From assembly GCF_016648855.1 (NCBI RefSeq), contig NZ_JACLQU010000004.1:1-64000 (forward strand): a DNA stretch of 64,000 nucleotides. Reading direction: 5' to 3'. Of this stretch, positions 36,631-45,904 are shown piece by piece (the stretch's first letter is position 1; every line of letters starts with the position of its first letter). Position numbers and translations under genes: made by a program. The notes under the pieces were generated by a model. That model saw only the letters and a list, made by a program, of their open reading frames with translations, searched no databases and was not told where the DNA came from. Source of the stretch: Streptococcus parasanguinis. GTDB taxonomy: Bacteria; Bacillota; Bacilli; Lactobacillales; Streptococcaceae.

Positions 36631-37848
36631 TTATTTTAAATCTAATTTTCTAACCTCAGTTATCATTTGGCAAACTATAGCAATGCCAATAATTAAAATA
36701 CCTGATAGTAAAAACCAATGATTTACACCGATTTTATCAGCAAAGAATCCAGAAAGAATTAACCCAATTGGCATAGCAAGTGACATGATACTTCCGATCA
36801 AAGAAAATACACGTCCTAAATATTCAGGCTTAATTTTCTCCTGAAAAAGAGCTGTTTGCACACCGCTATAAAATGGCACCGAAAGCCCCATTATTGCACA
36901 GCAAACTACGAATATTACAAATCCATTTGGAGGAAGTATTCCCGAAACGGCTAAACTGGTCCCCATTATAAAAAATGAACTTGTTATTAGTAATACATGC
37001 TTTTCGAAGCCCCCTAATCTTCCTAATAATAAGCCTCCTGCTAGCATCCCAAATGCAAAGGAAATTTCCGTAATAGAAATATGCACAGGCGTTCCATTAA
37101 AGTGTTCCATGCTTATTAAAGGAAATAGTGCATTGATTGGCATATAAACAAAAGTATATAGTGTTCCTAAGAGTAATAAGGCAAACAATCCTTTGTTTTG
37201 TCTCAGAACCACAACTCCTTCTTTCATCTCCCTTATGAAATTTGGTTCTAAACTTTGCACTTGATTACCCAGCTTAGGTATACGTACAATTGCTACCGTA
37301 ATAGATGCAATCACAGCACCCAATACGTCGATGGCAATAATAGCATTTAAATCCCAAACGGAGTATAAGAGTGCTGCAACTGCCGGACTAACAATATAGC
37401 TTATAGACTGCAAAGACTGACTATAGCCTGCGCATTTCGTTAGCTGTTCTTCTGGTACTAAAAGTGGTGTAACCGCATTGAGTGCTGGGGTATGAAAAGC
37501 TGTTCCAATGCTACGGATAAACAATACTATCATAATCATCCAGACAGGTAGCTCCATACAGAATGCAACAATAGCAAGCACTGCACCAGCTGCTGCGATA
37601 ATTAAATCGGCACCAATCATTATCTTCTTCCTATCATGACGATCCACTAGCACACCAATGGCAGGTCCCAAAATCGCATAGGGTAAAAAACCTACTAATG
37701 AAGCCATAGACAAGACCATCGCAGATCCTGTTTTTTCTGTAAGGTAAAAAATAATCGCCATTTGCAGGATGGCACTAGTGATTAATGATACTGCTTGCCC
37801 TGCCCATATTGCATAAAATTTTCGTTTCCAATTGTTGTATTTTTCCAT
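36631..37848 (-). CDS. mef(E): macrolide efflux MFS transporter Mef(A/E)
   Basis: The 405-residue protein (MEKYNNWKRKFYAIWAGQAV start) has twelve hydrophobic helices and the MFS loop motif GVLVDRHDRKK. Length and sequence match streptococcal Mef, which exports 14- and 15-membered macrolides. Separating Mef(A) from Mef(E) needs alignment, but the surrounding MEGA-type layout favours Mef(E). GCAGGAG is the binding site. Expression is controlled by the leader peptide and attenuator upstream. Confidence 0.97.
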   Translation of the reverse strand: MEKYNNWKRKFYAIWAGQAVSLITSAILQMAIIFYLTEKTGSAMVLSMASLVGFLPYAILGPAIGVLVDRHDRKKIMIGADLIIAAAGAVLAIVAFCMELPVWMIMIVLFIRSIGTAFHTPALNAVTPLLVPEEQLTKCAGYSQSLQSISYIVSPAVAALLYSVWDLNAIIAIDVLGAVIASITVAIVRIPKLGNQVQSLEPNFIREMKEGVVVLRQNKGLFALLLLGTLYTFVYMPINALFPLISMEHFNGTPVHISITEISFAFGMLAGGLLLGRLGGFEKHVLLITSSFFIMGTSLAVSGILPPNGFVIFVVCCAIMGLSVPFYSGVQTALFQEKIKPEYLGRVFSLIGSIMSLAMPIGLILSGFFADKIGVNHWFLLSGILIIGIAIVCQMITEVRKLDLK

Positions 37849-37910
37849 TTATATTATCTCCTGCATATTATTTTGCTTGAATTTCTATTTTGAATAGCAT
37901 TCTAGGCAAT

Positions 37911-37955
37911 AAAAAATGCAGGCCAAACCCCACAATGTGGCTTTTGGTCTGCATA
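37911..37955 (-). terminator. attenuator terminator before mef(E)
   Basis: On the minus strand TGCAGACCAAAAGCCACA pairs with TGTGGGGTTTGGCCTGCA and is followed by TTTTTT, 63 bases before mef(E). When a macrolide stalls the ribosome on the leader peptide, an alternative fold should prevent this hairpin, as shown for MEGA. Confidence 0.8.
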
Positions 37956-38115
37956 CATACAATTTGGAAACATTCATATTAAAGACATAGTTAAATAAAG
38001 GTATAGTTAAATAACCAATATCCTCACCGTAACTAATGAATGCTCAATATCGTATAAATAAGCACAACAAAAAAGCCTATCATCGGGTATAGATTCTGCT
38101 TTTTTTATTGCCAGC

Positions 38116-38142
38116 TTATCTTAAACGCATTGAGGCTGTCAT
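38116..38142 (-). CDS. mefL: mef leader peptide (MTASMRLR)
   Basis: An eight-codon frame encodes MTASMRLR behind GGAGGAACCGAAACT. It contains the macrolide-arrest motif Arg-Leu-Arg. It stands between the promoter and the attenuator, and is the published control element of mef(E)/mel. Confidence 0.9.
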   Translation of the reverse strand: MTASMRLR

Positions 38143-38182
38143 AGTTTCGGTTCCTCCTACATCTTTGTTTATATCAATTTAT

Positions 38183-38211
38183 AGTATAACACAACAAGAT
38201 GATATGTTCAA
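38183..38211 (-). promoter_or_regulatory. mef operon promoter
   Basis: On the minus strand -35 TTGAAC (38206-38211) and -10 TATACT (38183-38188) are 17 bp apart, 40 bases upstream of the leader peptide. Confidence 0.85.
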
Positions 38212-38233
38212 TATAAAAGTTATGGAATGAGAC

Positions 38234-38404
38234 TCATACTTCCAATTCGATGCCAGATTTAAAGGATATGACGAAGTTTTCTTCATAGACTGTAACGCTC
38301 TGGATTATCTTCCTTAGTAGCAAGCGATTAGCTTTCACAAAATCTTCTGTTTGTAGTTTTAAAAATTCATCAGGATTTTCTAACTCAACCTCAAAATATT
38401 TCAT
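38234..38404 (-). pseudogene. C-terminal remnant of a serine recombinase
   Basis: The 56-residue frame from the ATG at 38404 contains NRLLLRKIIQSVTVYEENFV and ends ISFKSGIELEV. This looks like the final domain of large resolvase-type recombinases of Gram-positive transposons (LLR-x-II-x-V-x-VY ... F-K-x-G-I-E). The catalytic domain is missing, so it cannot recombine. It may be a scar from insertion of the resistance genes into a larger element. A small functional protein cannot be excluded. Confidence 0.55.
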
Positions 38405-38596
38405 TTTACATTCCCTCATTTCATTTATTGATAAATTGAGTTTGCAAAAAAGAGTGGACAATTTTTGTCTACTCTTAACCTTTAAAATAGTTTTTTTTAA
38501 TCGATTTGAAGTTGCCTAAATTATTACTTATTCGGTAAAATGAAGTATTGCTTTCAACAGATTTCCTTCAACTACACTTCACTTGATTCAAACAAG

Positions 38597-38824
38597 GTGG
38601 GTACATTTCTATTCCCACAAACTCCTTGTCAATGGAAACAAACACGTACCCACAGGGTAAATGGAAATAGAAACTGATAATTTCTAGCTATCACTTCTAC
38701 TCATTCCAAAAATTTTCTCACTCTGATACTTACCCACCATAAAGCAAAAAGCCTTGCAATCAAGGCTTTCATTATCCCTTTCGTTCAAAGGTTTCTAAGC
38801 TTTTACGAGCAGAGCGACACACTC
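38597..38824. repeat. element-end repeat, copy 1, with rlmD tail B
   Basis: About 200 bp shared with 43036-43268. It contains an inverted repeat (GTGGGTAC at 38597-38604 and GTACCCAC at 38646-38653, each continuing into TTTCTATTCC-like arms), an AT-rich spacer, a GCCTT/AAGGC terminator hairpin near 38750-38770, and tail B (38795-38824: ECVALLVKA then stop on the minus strand). The conserved CACGTG part before ECV is replaced by AACCGCT. Confidence 0.8.
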
Positions 38825-38918
38825 AGCGGTTCGCTATCTCCGTTCTGTCTGCGTGCTAGCACTTGTCAATCACGGACAGCTATCGCATGGGCGGAAGTAA
38901 ATGCTAATCTTCGTCGTT

Positions 38919-38954
38919 TTACTCCTTGACTAGCAAACTTACCGCCTCAACATG
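38919..38954 (-). repeat. rlmD tail B'
   Basis: The minus strand reads HVEAVSLLVKE and a stop, another rlmD end with its own spelling. Only about 95 bp separate it from tail B, so this module has almost no cargo. The rest of 38955-39349 holds an ATAACGAAAGTGATAGAG word shared with 43290-43315, and nothing coding that I trust. Confidence 0.75.
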
Positions 38955-39349
38955 TGGAGTTAGTCAACATCTATATTATATAACGAAAGTGATAGAGTTG
39001 TTGTTTAAAATTAAACTTTAGAATGAAAATATTTAAAAAAAGTAGATCACTTTTAGAAGTGTCCTACTTGTATTATTTTTATTTAAAAAGGGATAAATCC
39101 TTAACAAAAGGGGTGTACTCCCGCGCCTTCGGGAAGGAAAAAAAGAAATGGCGCAAAATCAAGGTTTTATTTTTGAAATTTACCAGAAAATACCCTTAAT
39201 GAAAGTAACGTAGTTCTTGTTGATGGTCATAGTGTGTTCTATTGATGCACGTTCAACGGTTACTAGATTTAGGTTAAAATCGTTAAAGCCCATATCATAG
39301 TTTAAAAAAGCGATTATACAAAAACTTGTATATCGCTCTGTTTGTTCAC

Positions 39350-41437
39350 TTACTTTGACAAAGTGGAGGTATCTATCCTCAAGGTCCTCAATGCATTCCA
39401 TACTGCCAGTAGCGTTACACCAACATCTGCAAAGATTGCCTCCCACATATTAGAAATTCCCAATCCACTTAGAACCAAGAAAATTAGTTTAACTACAATA
39501 GCCAAGGTCATGTTTTGCCGAGCTATTCTGACTGTCTTTTTAGCCAGTCGAATGACTTGAGGAAGTTTTCCAAGGTCATCATCCATCAGTACAACATCTG
39601 CTGATTCAATGGCTGCGTCCGAACCTAGCCCTCCCATAGCAATACCAACATCTGCCCTAGCAAGAACCGGTGCATCATTCACTCCATCTCCAACAAAGGC
39701 AACAGCCTGCTGAGACTGAGTCAGAATTTCCTCAAATGTACTCACCTTATCCTGAGGCAAGCAATCTCCAAATGCATCATTGAAGGCAAATTGCTGTGCA
39801 AATTCATCAACCACTGCCTGACGATCACCTGAAAGGAGAACCGTTTTTTTAATTCCGACCGCCTGTAAATCCTTCAAGGCCTCGATGCTCGTCTCCTTCA
39901 CTTGGTCTGTGATAAGGAAATAGCCTAAAAAGTGACTGTCCTCTGCCAAATAGAGAACTGTTCCTGTGCTGTCAATAGCTGGATAAGCAATCCCTTGAAC
40001 TTCCATTAATCTAGCATTCCCAAGATAGAGCTGTCTGCCATCTATCCTACCGGACATGCCCTGCCCTGGTAGCTCGGTAATCTGACTCACCCTATTCTCG
40101 TCCACTTCCTGTCCATAGGCTGTTCGAATCGAGTTTGCGATTGGATGATTGGAATAGCTTTCCAAATGGGCAGCGAGGTACAGAATATTATCCTCGATAC
40201 CTTCTGCGTTGACAACGGTATCTACCGCAAAGATACCTTTTGTAATTGTCCCCGTCTTATCAAATACGACCGTATCCAACTTGGCAAGAGCCTCTAAATA
40301 ATTCCCACCTTTCACTAAGACACCTAATTTAGATGCTCCCCCTAGCCCGCCAAAGAAACTCATTGGTACCGAAACCGCAAGAGCACAAGGGCAAGAAATG
40401 ACTAAAAAGGTAAGTGCCCGATAAAGCCAAATCGACCACTCCCCTAAACCAAGCAAGGGAGGCAGGCTTGCAAGTAGAAAAGCGATTCCGACAACCACTG
40501 GTGTATACACACGCGAAAAACGTGTGATCATCCGTTCCGTCTCCGCTTTTTTATTGCTTGCATTTTCAACTAATTCCAAAATTTTGTTGACCGTTGATTG
40601 CGAAAAAGTCTTACTCACTTCAATTACCAATGGACTAGTCAAATTGATCACACCACTTGTAATGTCCTCACCAACGCCAATTTCCCTAGGCAGTGATTCT
40701 CCTGTCAAGGCTGACGTATCCAGAATAGAACGACCTTCTCTGACCAGACCATCTAGGGGCACCTTCTCCCCAGGCTTAACTAAAATATGGTCCGCAACCC
40801 TTACTGTTTCAGGGTCTACTTGAACGGTTTCTCCCCCCTCTAGTCTCCAAGCCTTATCCGACCGAATATCCATCAATCGTGCAATGGACTGACGAGATTG
40901 AGAGGTGGCCTTATCTTGGAAATACTCCCCAATCTGATAAAAAAGCATGACGGCTACTGCCTCTGGAAATTCTCCCAAGAGAAAGGCTCCTAAGGTCGCG
41001 ATACTCATCAAAAAGTTTTCATCAAAAAGATTACCACGTTGAATATTTTGAACCATCTTGATAAGAACCTTATGGCCGATAATGATATATAGGGTCAGAT
41101 AATAGACCAGACGAATCCAGAAATACTCCTCTGGCAGGAAAAAGCCGAAGGCAAATAGAATCATAACAGCAAGTAGCAGCTCTTTCGCCCAATCTCGTTT
41201 TTCTGGAAGTGCCTCTTCCTTTTTCTCACTGATAACTTCGATTCCAGGTTCAATAGCATCCACCAAGTCAATAATTTCCTTATCTATCCCATCTTCGCTT
41301 TTTGTTTCCAAAATCAGCTTTTGAGCTATCAGATTGACAGTGGCAGATTCTACCTGCTCCAATTGATTGACAGCACGTTCAATCTTAGCAGCACAATTGC
41401 CACAGTCAATTCCTCGAAGTTCATACTCTTTCTTCAT
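39350..41437 (-). CDS. cadA: P1B-type zinc/cadmium-exporting ATPase
   Basis: This 695-residue pump has an N-terminal heavy-metal-binding domain (GIDCGNCAAKIERA, residues 8-21), the TGESLPRE loop, the metal-site SCPCALAVSVP in helix 6, the phosphorylated Asp in FDKTGTITKG, and the hinge GDGVNDAPVLARADVGIAMG. CPC in the membrane site is typical of Cd/Zn/Pb exporters. It is the last gene of a ZIP-regulator-pump operon, with its start overlapping the regulator stop by 17 bases. Confidence 0.95.
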   Translation of the reverse strand: MKKEYELRGIDCGNCAAKIERAVNQLEQVESATVNLIAQKLILETKSEDGIDKEIIDLVDAIEPGIEVISEKKEEALPEKRDWAKELLLAVMILFAFGFFLPEEYFWIRLVYYLTLYIIIGHKVLIKMVQNIQRGNLFDENFLMSIATLGAFLLGEFPEAVAVMLFYQIGEYFQDKATSQSRQSIARLMDIRSDKAWRLEGGETVQVDPETVRVADHILVKPGEKVPLDGLVREGRSILDTSALTGESLPREIGVGEDITSGVINLTSPLVIEVSKTFSQSTVNKILELVENASNKKAETERMITRFSRVYTPVVVGIAFLLASLPPLLGLGEWSIWLYRALTFLVISCPCALAVSVPMSFFGGLGGASKLGVLVKGGNYLEALAKLDTVVFDKTGTITKGIFAVDTVVNAEGIEDNILYLAAHLESYSNHPIANSIRTAYGQEVDENRVSQITELPGQGMSGRIDGRQLYLGNARLMEVQGIAYPAIDSTGTVLYLAEDSHFLGYFLITDQVKETSIEALKDLQAVGIKKTVLLSGDRQAVVDEFAQQFAFNDAFGDCLPQDKVSTFEEILTQSQQAVAFVGDGVNDAPVLARADVGIAMGGLGSDAAIESADVVLMDDDLGKLPQVIRLAKKTVRIARQNMTLAIVVKLIFLVLSGLGISNMWEAIFADVGVTLLAVWNALRTLRIDTSTLSK

Positions 41438-41783
41438 GTTTTTCCTCTTTCAAATGTTTCAGTGTCAAAGACAAGACTGCTGCGACATGATCGTCCGCAA
41501 GTTCATAATAGGTCATCCTTCCTTTTTTCTCCCCCTTGACCAATTGGCAGTCCCGCAGATAGCGTAGTTGGTGAGAAATAGCAGACTTGGTCATCTGTAA
41601 CGCAATCGCTAAGTCTCCGACACAAATTGGATTTTGCCGTACTGCTTGTAAAATCAACAAACGAGTTGGGTCAGAAATCGCCTTAAAAAAATTGGACATA
41701 TTTAGCAATGTAACGGTATCAAACTCCGTCTCATGGACCCCTTGAATTAAATCTGGATTACAAGCTGTTAAACACTGTGACAT
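41421..41783 (-). CDS. cadC: ArsR/CadC-family metal-responsive repressor
   Basis: The 120-residue winged-helix protein has SDPTRLLILQAVRQNPICVG (residues ~37-56) and the recognition helix TKSAISHQLRYLRDCQLV. Its N-terminus carries Cys4 and Cys8 (SQCLTAC), and Cys54 lies in NPICVG, as in the CadC alpha-3N thiolate site. The C-terminal helix DDHVAAVLSLTLKHLKEE has Asp/His residues suited to the alpha-5 zinc site. AGGAGG precedes the start. It likely represses the operon at the TTGA...TCAA palindromes. Confidence 0.92.
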   Translation of the reverse strand: MSQCLTACNPDLIQGVHETEFDTVTLLNMSNFFKAISDPTRLLILQAVRQNPICVGDLAIALQMTKSAISHQLRYLRDCQLVKGEKKGRMTYYELADDHVAAVLSLTLKHLKEEKHEERV

Positions 41784-41797
41784 ATTTTCTATTCCTC

Positions 41798-42631
41798 CTA
41801 TACTAAAGTTGTATCAAGTAACATCATGATTAGAAATCCGGCCATAACCCCACTTGTCGCAATATCGGTATTCTTGTGCTCTTGAGCACCTGGCACAAGT
41901 TCTTCCACTGCAACATAAATCATGGCTCCCGCCGCAAATAAGAGAGCATAAGGTAGTAGCTGGGTCATAGACATAACAGCATAGGCCCCTAAAACAGCTG
42001 CAATCGACTCAACAATCGCTGACATGGCGCCATAGTAGAAAGCTGATTTCCTACTTCGCCCTTCTACCCGTAGTGGCAAGGACAAGGCAGAGCCTTCTCG
42101 AATATTTTGGATGCCAATTCCCAAGGCCAATCCAAGGGCACTCATTCACGTAAAGGAAAGTCTAGTTGCGAGATTTGCCACACTAGCAAATGCCACACCA
42201 ACTGCTAAGCCCTCTGGTATATTATGAAACACTACCGCCAGATAAAGCAGCATGGTCTTTGATAAGGGTCTTTTGGGATTCAAAATCCCTTCCTTATCAC
42301 TCATCTGATGATTCAAATGTAGGTCGGGAACCAAATAATTAATAAAGCGGATAAATAAGCCCCCGACAATAGAACCAACAGCCGTCGTCAACCAGTAAAA
42401 TCTGTTCGTAGCTATTGACTGGCTATAGTCCAAAGAAGGGACAAGCAAAGGCCAGACTGCCGCTGCCGTCATAATGCCCGCTGCCAAGCCCATCATCATA
42501 TCCATGAATTTTTGATGAATGGTTTTGACAAAAAAGACCAAACTAGCACCGATAAGGGTACAAAACCAGTTGAATAAGCCAGCTAATAAAGCTTGCATTA
42601 CTGGTGATAGAGAAGAAAAATTACATCTCAT
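41798..42631 (-). pseudogene. ZIP-family zinc transporter interrupted by an in-frame TGA
   Basis: The two parts are in the same frame. 42631-42149 codes for 161 residues including the ZIP helix VVFHNIPEGLAVGVAFAS; then TGA (42146-42148); then ATG directly begins a 115-residue part with GLALGIGIQNIREGSALSLP and EELVPG. Together they make one normal eight-helix ZIP protein of about 277 residues. The stop falls in the short loop before helix 5. A Pro of the usual QN-x-PEG motif is Arg here. It is either a dead gene, a read-through case, or two reinitiating halves. Confidence 0.85.
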
Positions 42632-42653
42632 ACCTCAATAATCGATGATTCAG

Positions 42654-42707
42654 TTGAACAACCACTCAACTATTATCATTATAGTTGAACACTCGCTCAA
42701 TTGTCAA
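42654..42707 (-). promoter_or_regulatory. promoter and operators of the zinc/cadmium operon
   Basis: On the minus strand -35 TTGACA (42702-42707) and -10 TATAAT (42678-42683) are 18 bp apart. The palindrome TTGAACACTCGCTCAA (42685-42700) fills the spacer and a second, TTGAACAACCACTCAA (42654-42669), lies just downstream. This is an ideal position for repression by the ArsR-type protein. Confidence 0.8.
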
Positions 42708-43035
42708 GGAAGAAAGTAAAAAAGCTATGAGAAATCCCCATAACTTTGTAAATTATTGAAGCAATCTCGTGTTCTTAGAGAATATCACAATGCCATAAAA
42801 AGCCCAAAGGACTATTTGGAATTATCATATCATATAACGCTTCGACACAATTTAACGATTACTATATTGAGAAACAAACTTTACTCCTCAAGAAAGTTAG
42901 ATGTTCCCAATGCTATCCGTAAGAGTACTTAAAACCTTGAAACATACTGATTTCAAGGTTTTTATAACGTGTTATTGTATCACCTAATTTCTACTGATTT
43001 CCATAGATCAAACCTTTCGTGATTTTTTCATATAG

Positions 43036-43268
43036 GTGGGTACGTTTCTATTCCCTCAAACTCCTTGTCAATGGAAATAAAAACGTACCCACAGTGTAAA
43101 TGGAAATAGAATTTGAGAATTCCTAACTATCACTTCCACTCACTCCAAAAATTACTTACTCTAATACTTCCCCACCATAAAGCAAAAAGCCTTGCAATCA
43201 AGGCTTTTCATTATCCCTTTCGTTCAAAGGTTCTAGGCTTTTACGAGCAAAGCTACACACTCCACGTG
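43036..43268. repeat. element-end repeat, copy 2, with rlmD tail C
   Basis: Second copy of the ~200-bp repeat. The inverted repeat GTGGGTAC (43036-43043)/GTACCCAC (43085-43092) is followed by the terminator hairpin (about 43184-43209) and tail C (43233-43268), which reads HVECVALLVKA and a stop on the minus strand. This is the best-preserved extra tail. The rest of the gap from 42708 to 43346 contains no gene I can support. Confidence 0.85.
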
Positions 43269-43346
43269 TATTGCTAGCAAACAACTTTATTTTAGAACGA
43301 AAGTGATAGAGTGTTTTCTAAAATTATACTATAAAACGAAAGAGAA

Positions 43347-45029
43347 TTATACACTCAACTCAAACAACTTATAAAACTCACCTCTTCTATACATCAAGTC
43401 ACTAAAAGAACCATCTTCAACAATGACGCCTGCTTTCATAAAGAGAATTCTATCGTATCTTTTCAAAATGTTCTCATTCAACTTGTGGGTTACTACAAGT
43501 GCAGTTAAATCTTGAATATCCAAGATTGAATTTTCAATTTCAGTAGTTACTCGATTATCCAAAGATGAGGTAGCCTCATCCAATAATAAGATTGGTGTTT
43601 TTCGAATCAAGGCACGCGCAATACTAAGTCTCTGTCTTTCTCCACCAGATAGATTTGATCCATTCTCGCCACATAAAGTTTGTAAGCCAGATTCATTTTC
43701 TAAAACATAACTTTCTAAACCTGACTGCTGTACAGCTTGCTTTATTTCCTCATCAGTGAAGGATTGATTAAGAGTAATATTCGCTCTTAAAGTATCATCA
43801 AAAATATAAACTTCTTGCTGAACAATCGTCATTAAGTTATAAAGACTATCTGCTGAAATAGCTTGTATATCTTGATTATCAATTGAAATATGTCCACTTG
43901 TTACATCGTAAAAACGCAGTAATAGATTGAGCAAAGTTGATTTCCCACTCCCTGACATTCCTACAATTGCAATTTTTTCTCCTTTTTTAATCTTCAAAGA
44001 TAAATGATTAAAAATTTTTTCTTCAGTATTAGGGTAAGAAAAGTCTATATTTGAAAAAGAAATAACATCATCGAAATATTCTTTCGTTTCACCGGTCTGA
44101 AGTCCAGTTACATCTTTTACCTCAAATGCATTAAGTGTTGCTTGCCCTTCACGGAATTTACTCATTCCCATACCAATTTCATTTAGTGGCATTACTACAA
44201 AATTGACTAGTTGAACAATAGCTGTTACACTTCCAATTGTGGTATAGCCATTAAATACGAGATACATTCCTCCACCAAAGGCTACCAAAAAAACAATCAT
44301 CCCTGAAAGCTGCGAAATAACATAAGCTAAAACATCAAATTTCCCTTTTATAAAATTTATTTCATCAAATTTTTCACTTTCATGACTATAATCCTCACAG
44401 ATAGCATCTTTCACATTAAAACTTTTAATAACCAGAAATCCTGCTAAAATATCTTTAACCTTAGCTAAATACTTCTGATCTGCAATCATAGCACTATTTT
44501 GTAGAGAGGCTGATTTTTGTCCAATAAATCCTGAAACCATCATTGGAATAATGCTAGCAATGATTACTAATAAGGTCAAAAACCAATTACCTATAAACAT
44601 AGCTAGGAGTGAAAAAATCATTAAGGAAAGGTTTTTTGAAATATTAAAATACTGGTGTAGATAATCTTGCTCGATTTTCTTCATATTTTCGGTTAATACA
44701 GAAATAAACTTTCCTGATTTTTCTATAGAAAAGTCTCTATAATCCCTATCTAAAATAGATTGGAACACCTTGTTTTTGTATCTTGACATTATTTGCCTAA
44801 CAAGTTTATTTTTCAATCGAAGAGATATAAAGTTGAGTCCTGCATAGATGAAAATAACAGTAGCCCCTATTAGTACCGCTTGAGTTAAGGCTTCTTCATT
44901 TTGGGACATGCCACTATCAATAATACCTTTAATAGAATAAGCAAAAGCAACGTTAGTTAAAGGGACCAGTATATTAAATATCATGAAAGCATAAAAAGCC
45001 TTCTGATGGTTCTTTATCAATTGTTTCAT
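43347..45029 (-). CDS. ABC exporter with fused membrane and ATPase domains
   Basis: This 560-residue half-transporter has six hydrophobic helices in residues ~10-290 and an ATPase domain after ~330, with Walker A GMSGSGKST (~359), signature NLSGGERQRLSIARALI (~460) and Walker B ILLLDEATSSLD. The type is like lipid-A/multidrug and peptide exporters. It begins 2 bases after the preceding ATPase stop (GAGGTAG overlaps that gene's end). Substrate unknown; the TetR-controlled context suggests a drug or peptide. Confidence 0.92.
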   Translation of the reverse strand: MKQLIKNHQKAFYAFMIFNILVPLTNVAFAYSIKGIIDSGMSQNEEALTQAVLIGATVIFIYAGLNFISLRLKNKLVRQIMSRYKNKVFQSILDRDYRDFSIEKSGKFISVLTENMKKIEQDYLHQYFNISKNLSLMIFSLLAMFIGNWFLTLLVIIASIIPMMVSGFIGQKSASLQNSAMIADQKYLAKVKDILAGFLVIKSFNVKDAICEDYSHESEKFDEINFIKGKFDVLAYVISQLSGMIVFLVAFGGGMYLVFNGYTTIGSVTAIVQLVNFVVMPLNEIGMGMSKFREGQATLNAFEVKDVTGLQTGETKEYFDDVISFSNIDFSYPNTEEKIFNHLSLKIKKGEKIAIVGMSGSGKSTLLNLLLRFYDVTSGHISIDNQDIQAISADSLYNLMTIVQQEVYIFDDTLRANITLNQSFTDEEIKQAVQQSGLESYVLENESGLQTLCGENGSNLSGGERQRLSIARALIRKTPILLLDEATSSLDNRVTTEIENSILDIQDLTALVVTHKLNENILKRYDRILFMKAGVIVEDGSFSDLMYRRGEFYKLFELSV

Positions 45030-45031
45030 CC

Positions 45032-45769
45032 TTAATCTACCTCATAATTCTTAATTTCATTTAGAAAATGTGACATAAAATATTCTTCTAAGTCAATATT
45101 CTCTCTCCTAATCTCTTTCATAGAAACCTGTTCTACCATTTCTCCATTTTTGATAAAACCAATTTTATCTGCTATCTGTGAAATTTCCGATAATATATGA
45201 CTCGATATTAGAATAGTAATTCCATGCTCCTTAGAAAGCGACAACAAAAGATTTCGAATTTCTTGAATTCCTATTGGATCTAAACCATTGATTGGCTCAT
45301 CTAAAATTAACAATTTAGGTTTTGTTAGAAAGGCACGAGCTAAACCAAGCCTTTGCCTCATTCCTAACGAAAAATCTTTTACTTTTTTAGTCGTATTTTT
45401 TAATCCGACCATTCTTAAGGCTCTTATTATATCTGATTCAATAATATTTTTCCCCATATACTGAGCGTGAATTTCCAAAATTTCTTTTGCAGTGCAATTA
45501 TCATAAAAAATTGGTGATTCAATAATACTTCCAATCTGACTTAGGATTTCTTCTCTGTGTTCTTGTAGATTTTTCCCAAAAATTTCAATACTACCTGATG
45601 TAATTGTTGATAAGGATAACATACATTTCATTAACGTTGTTTTTCCAGCTCCATTCGGTCCTAAAAGACCATAGATTTCTCCTTCAGCAATTTGAAGGTT
45701 GATACCACTTAAAATTTCTTCTTTATCAATTGTTTTAAAAACTTCTTTTATTTCAACAATATTTCTCAT
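45032..45769 (-). CDS. ABC transporter ATP-binding protein (BcrA type)
   Basis: From the ATG at 45769 the product is 245 residues: Walker A GPNGAGKTT (~37), signature FSLGMRQRLGLARA (~130) and Walker B LLILDEPINGLDP. It is of the bacitracin/lantibiotic-immunity class. AGAGAG is upstream. The permease gene before it is its natural membrane partner, and the fused exporter follows closely. Confidence 0.9.
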   Translation of the reverse strand: MRNIVEIKEVFKTIDKEEILSGINLQIAEGEIYGLLGPNGAGKTTLMKCMLSLSTITSGSIEIFGKNLQEHREEILSQIGSIIESPIFYDNCTAKEILEIHAQYMGKNIIESDIIRALRMVGLKNTTKKVKDFSLGMRQRLGLARAFLTKPKLLILDEPINGLDPIGIQEIRNLLLSLSKEHGITILISSHILSEISQIADKIGFIKNGEMVEQVSMKEIRRENIDLEEYFMSHFLNEIKNYEVD

Positions 45770-45904
45770 TTCTATCTCTCTTTCTATATCTGGCTTTAAA
45801 TACAAGAATTTTTCTCCCGGAGAATAAATACTAATTTATACAGTCTCTTTTTTTATAGAAATCATTAAGGAATTATCACTTTCCTTCAATTAAACTCGGG
45901 TATG

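Larger units (their letters stand above)
33446..38794. mobile_element. MEGA-like macrolide efflux module
   Basis: The contents match the ~5.5-kb macrolide efflux genetic assembly of streptococci: mef(E), msr(D) (mel) and their leader on one strand, and a converging set of SOS-type genes with a Y-family polymerase on the other. Here it occupies the space between rlmD tails A and B. Exact MEGA ends cannot be fixed without comparison to a reference. Confidence 0.75.
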
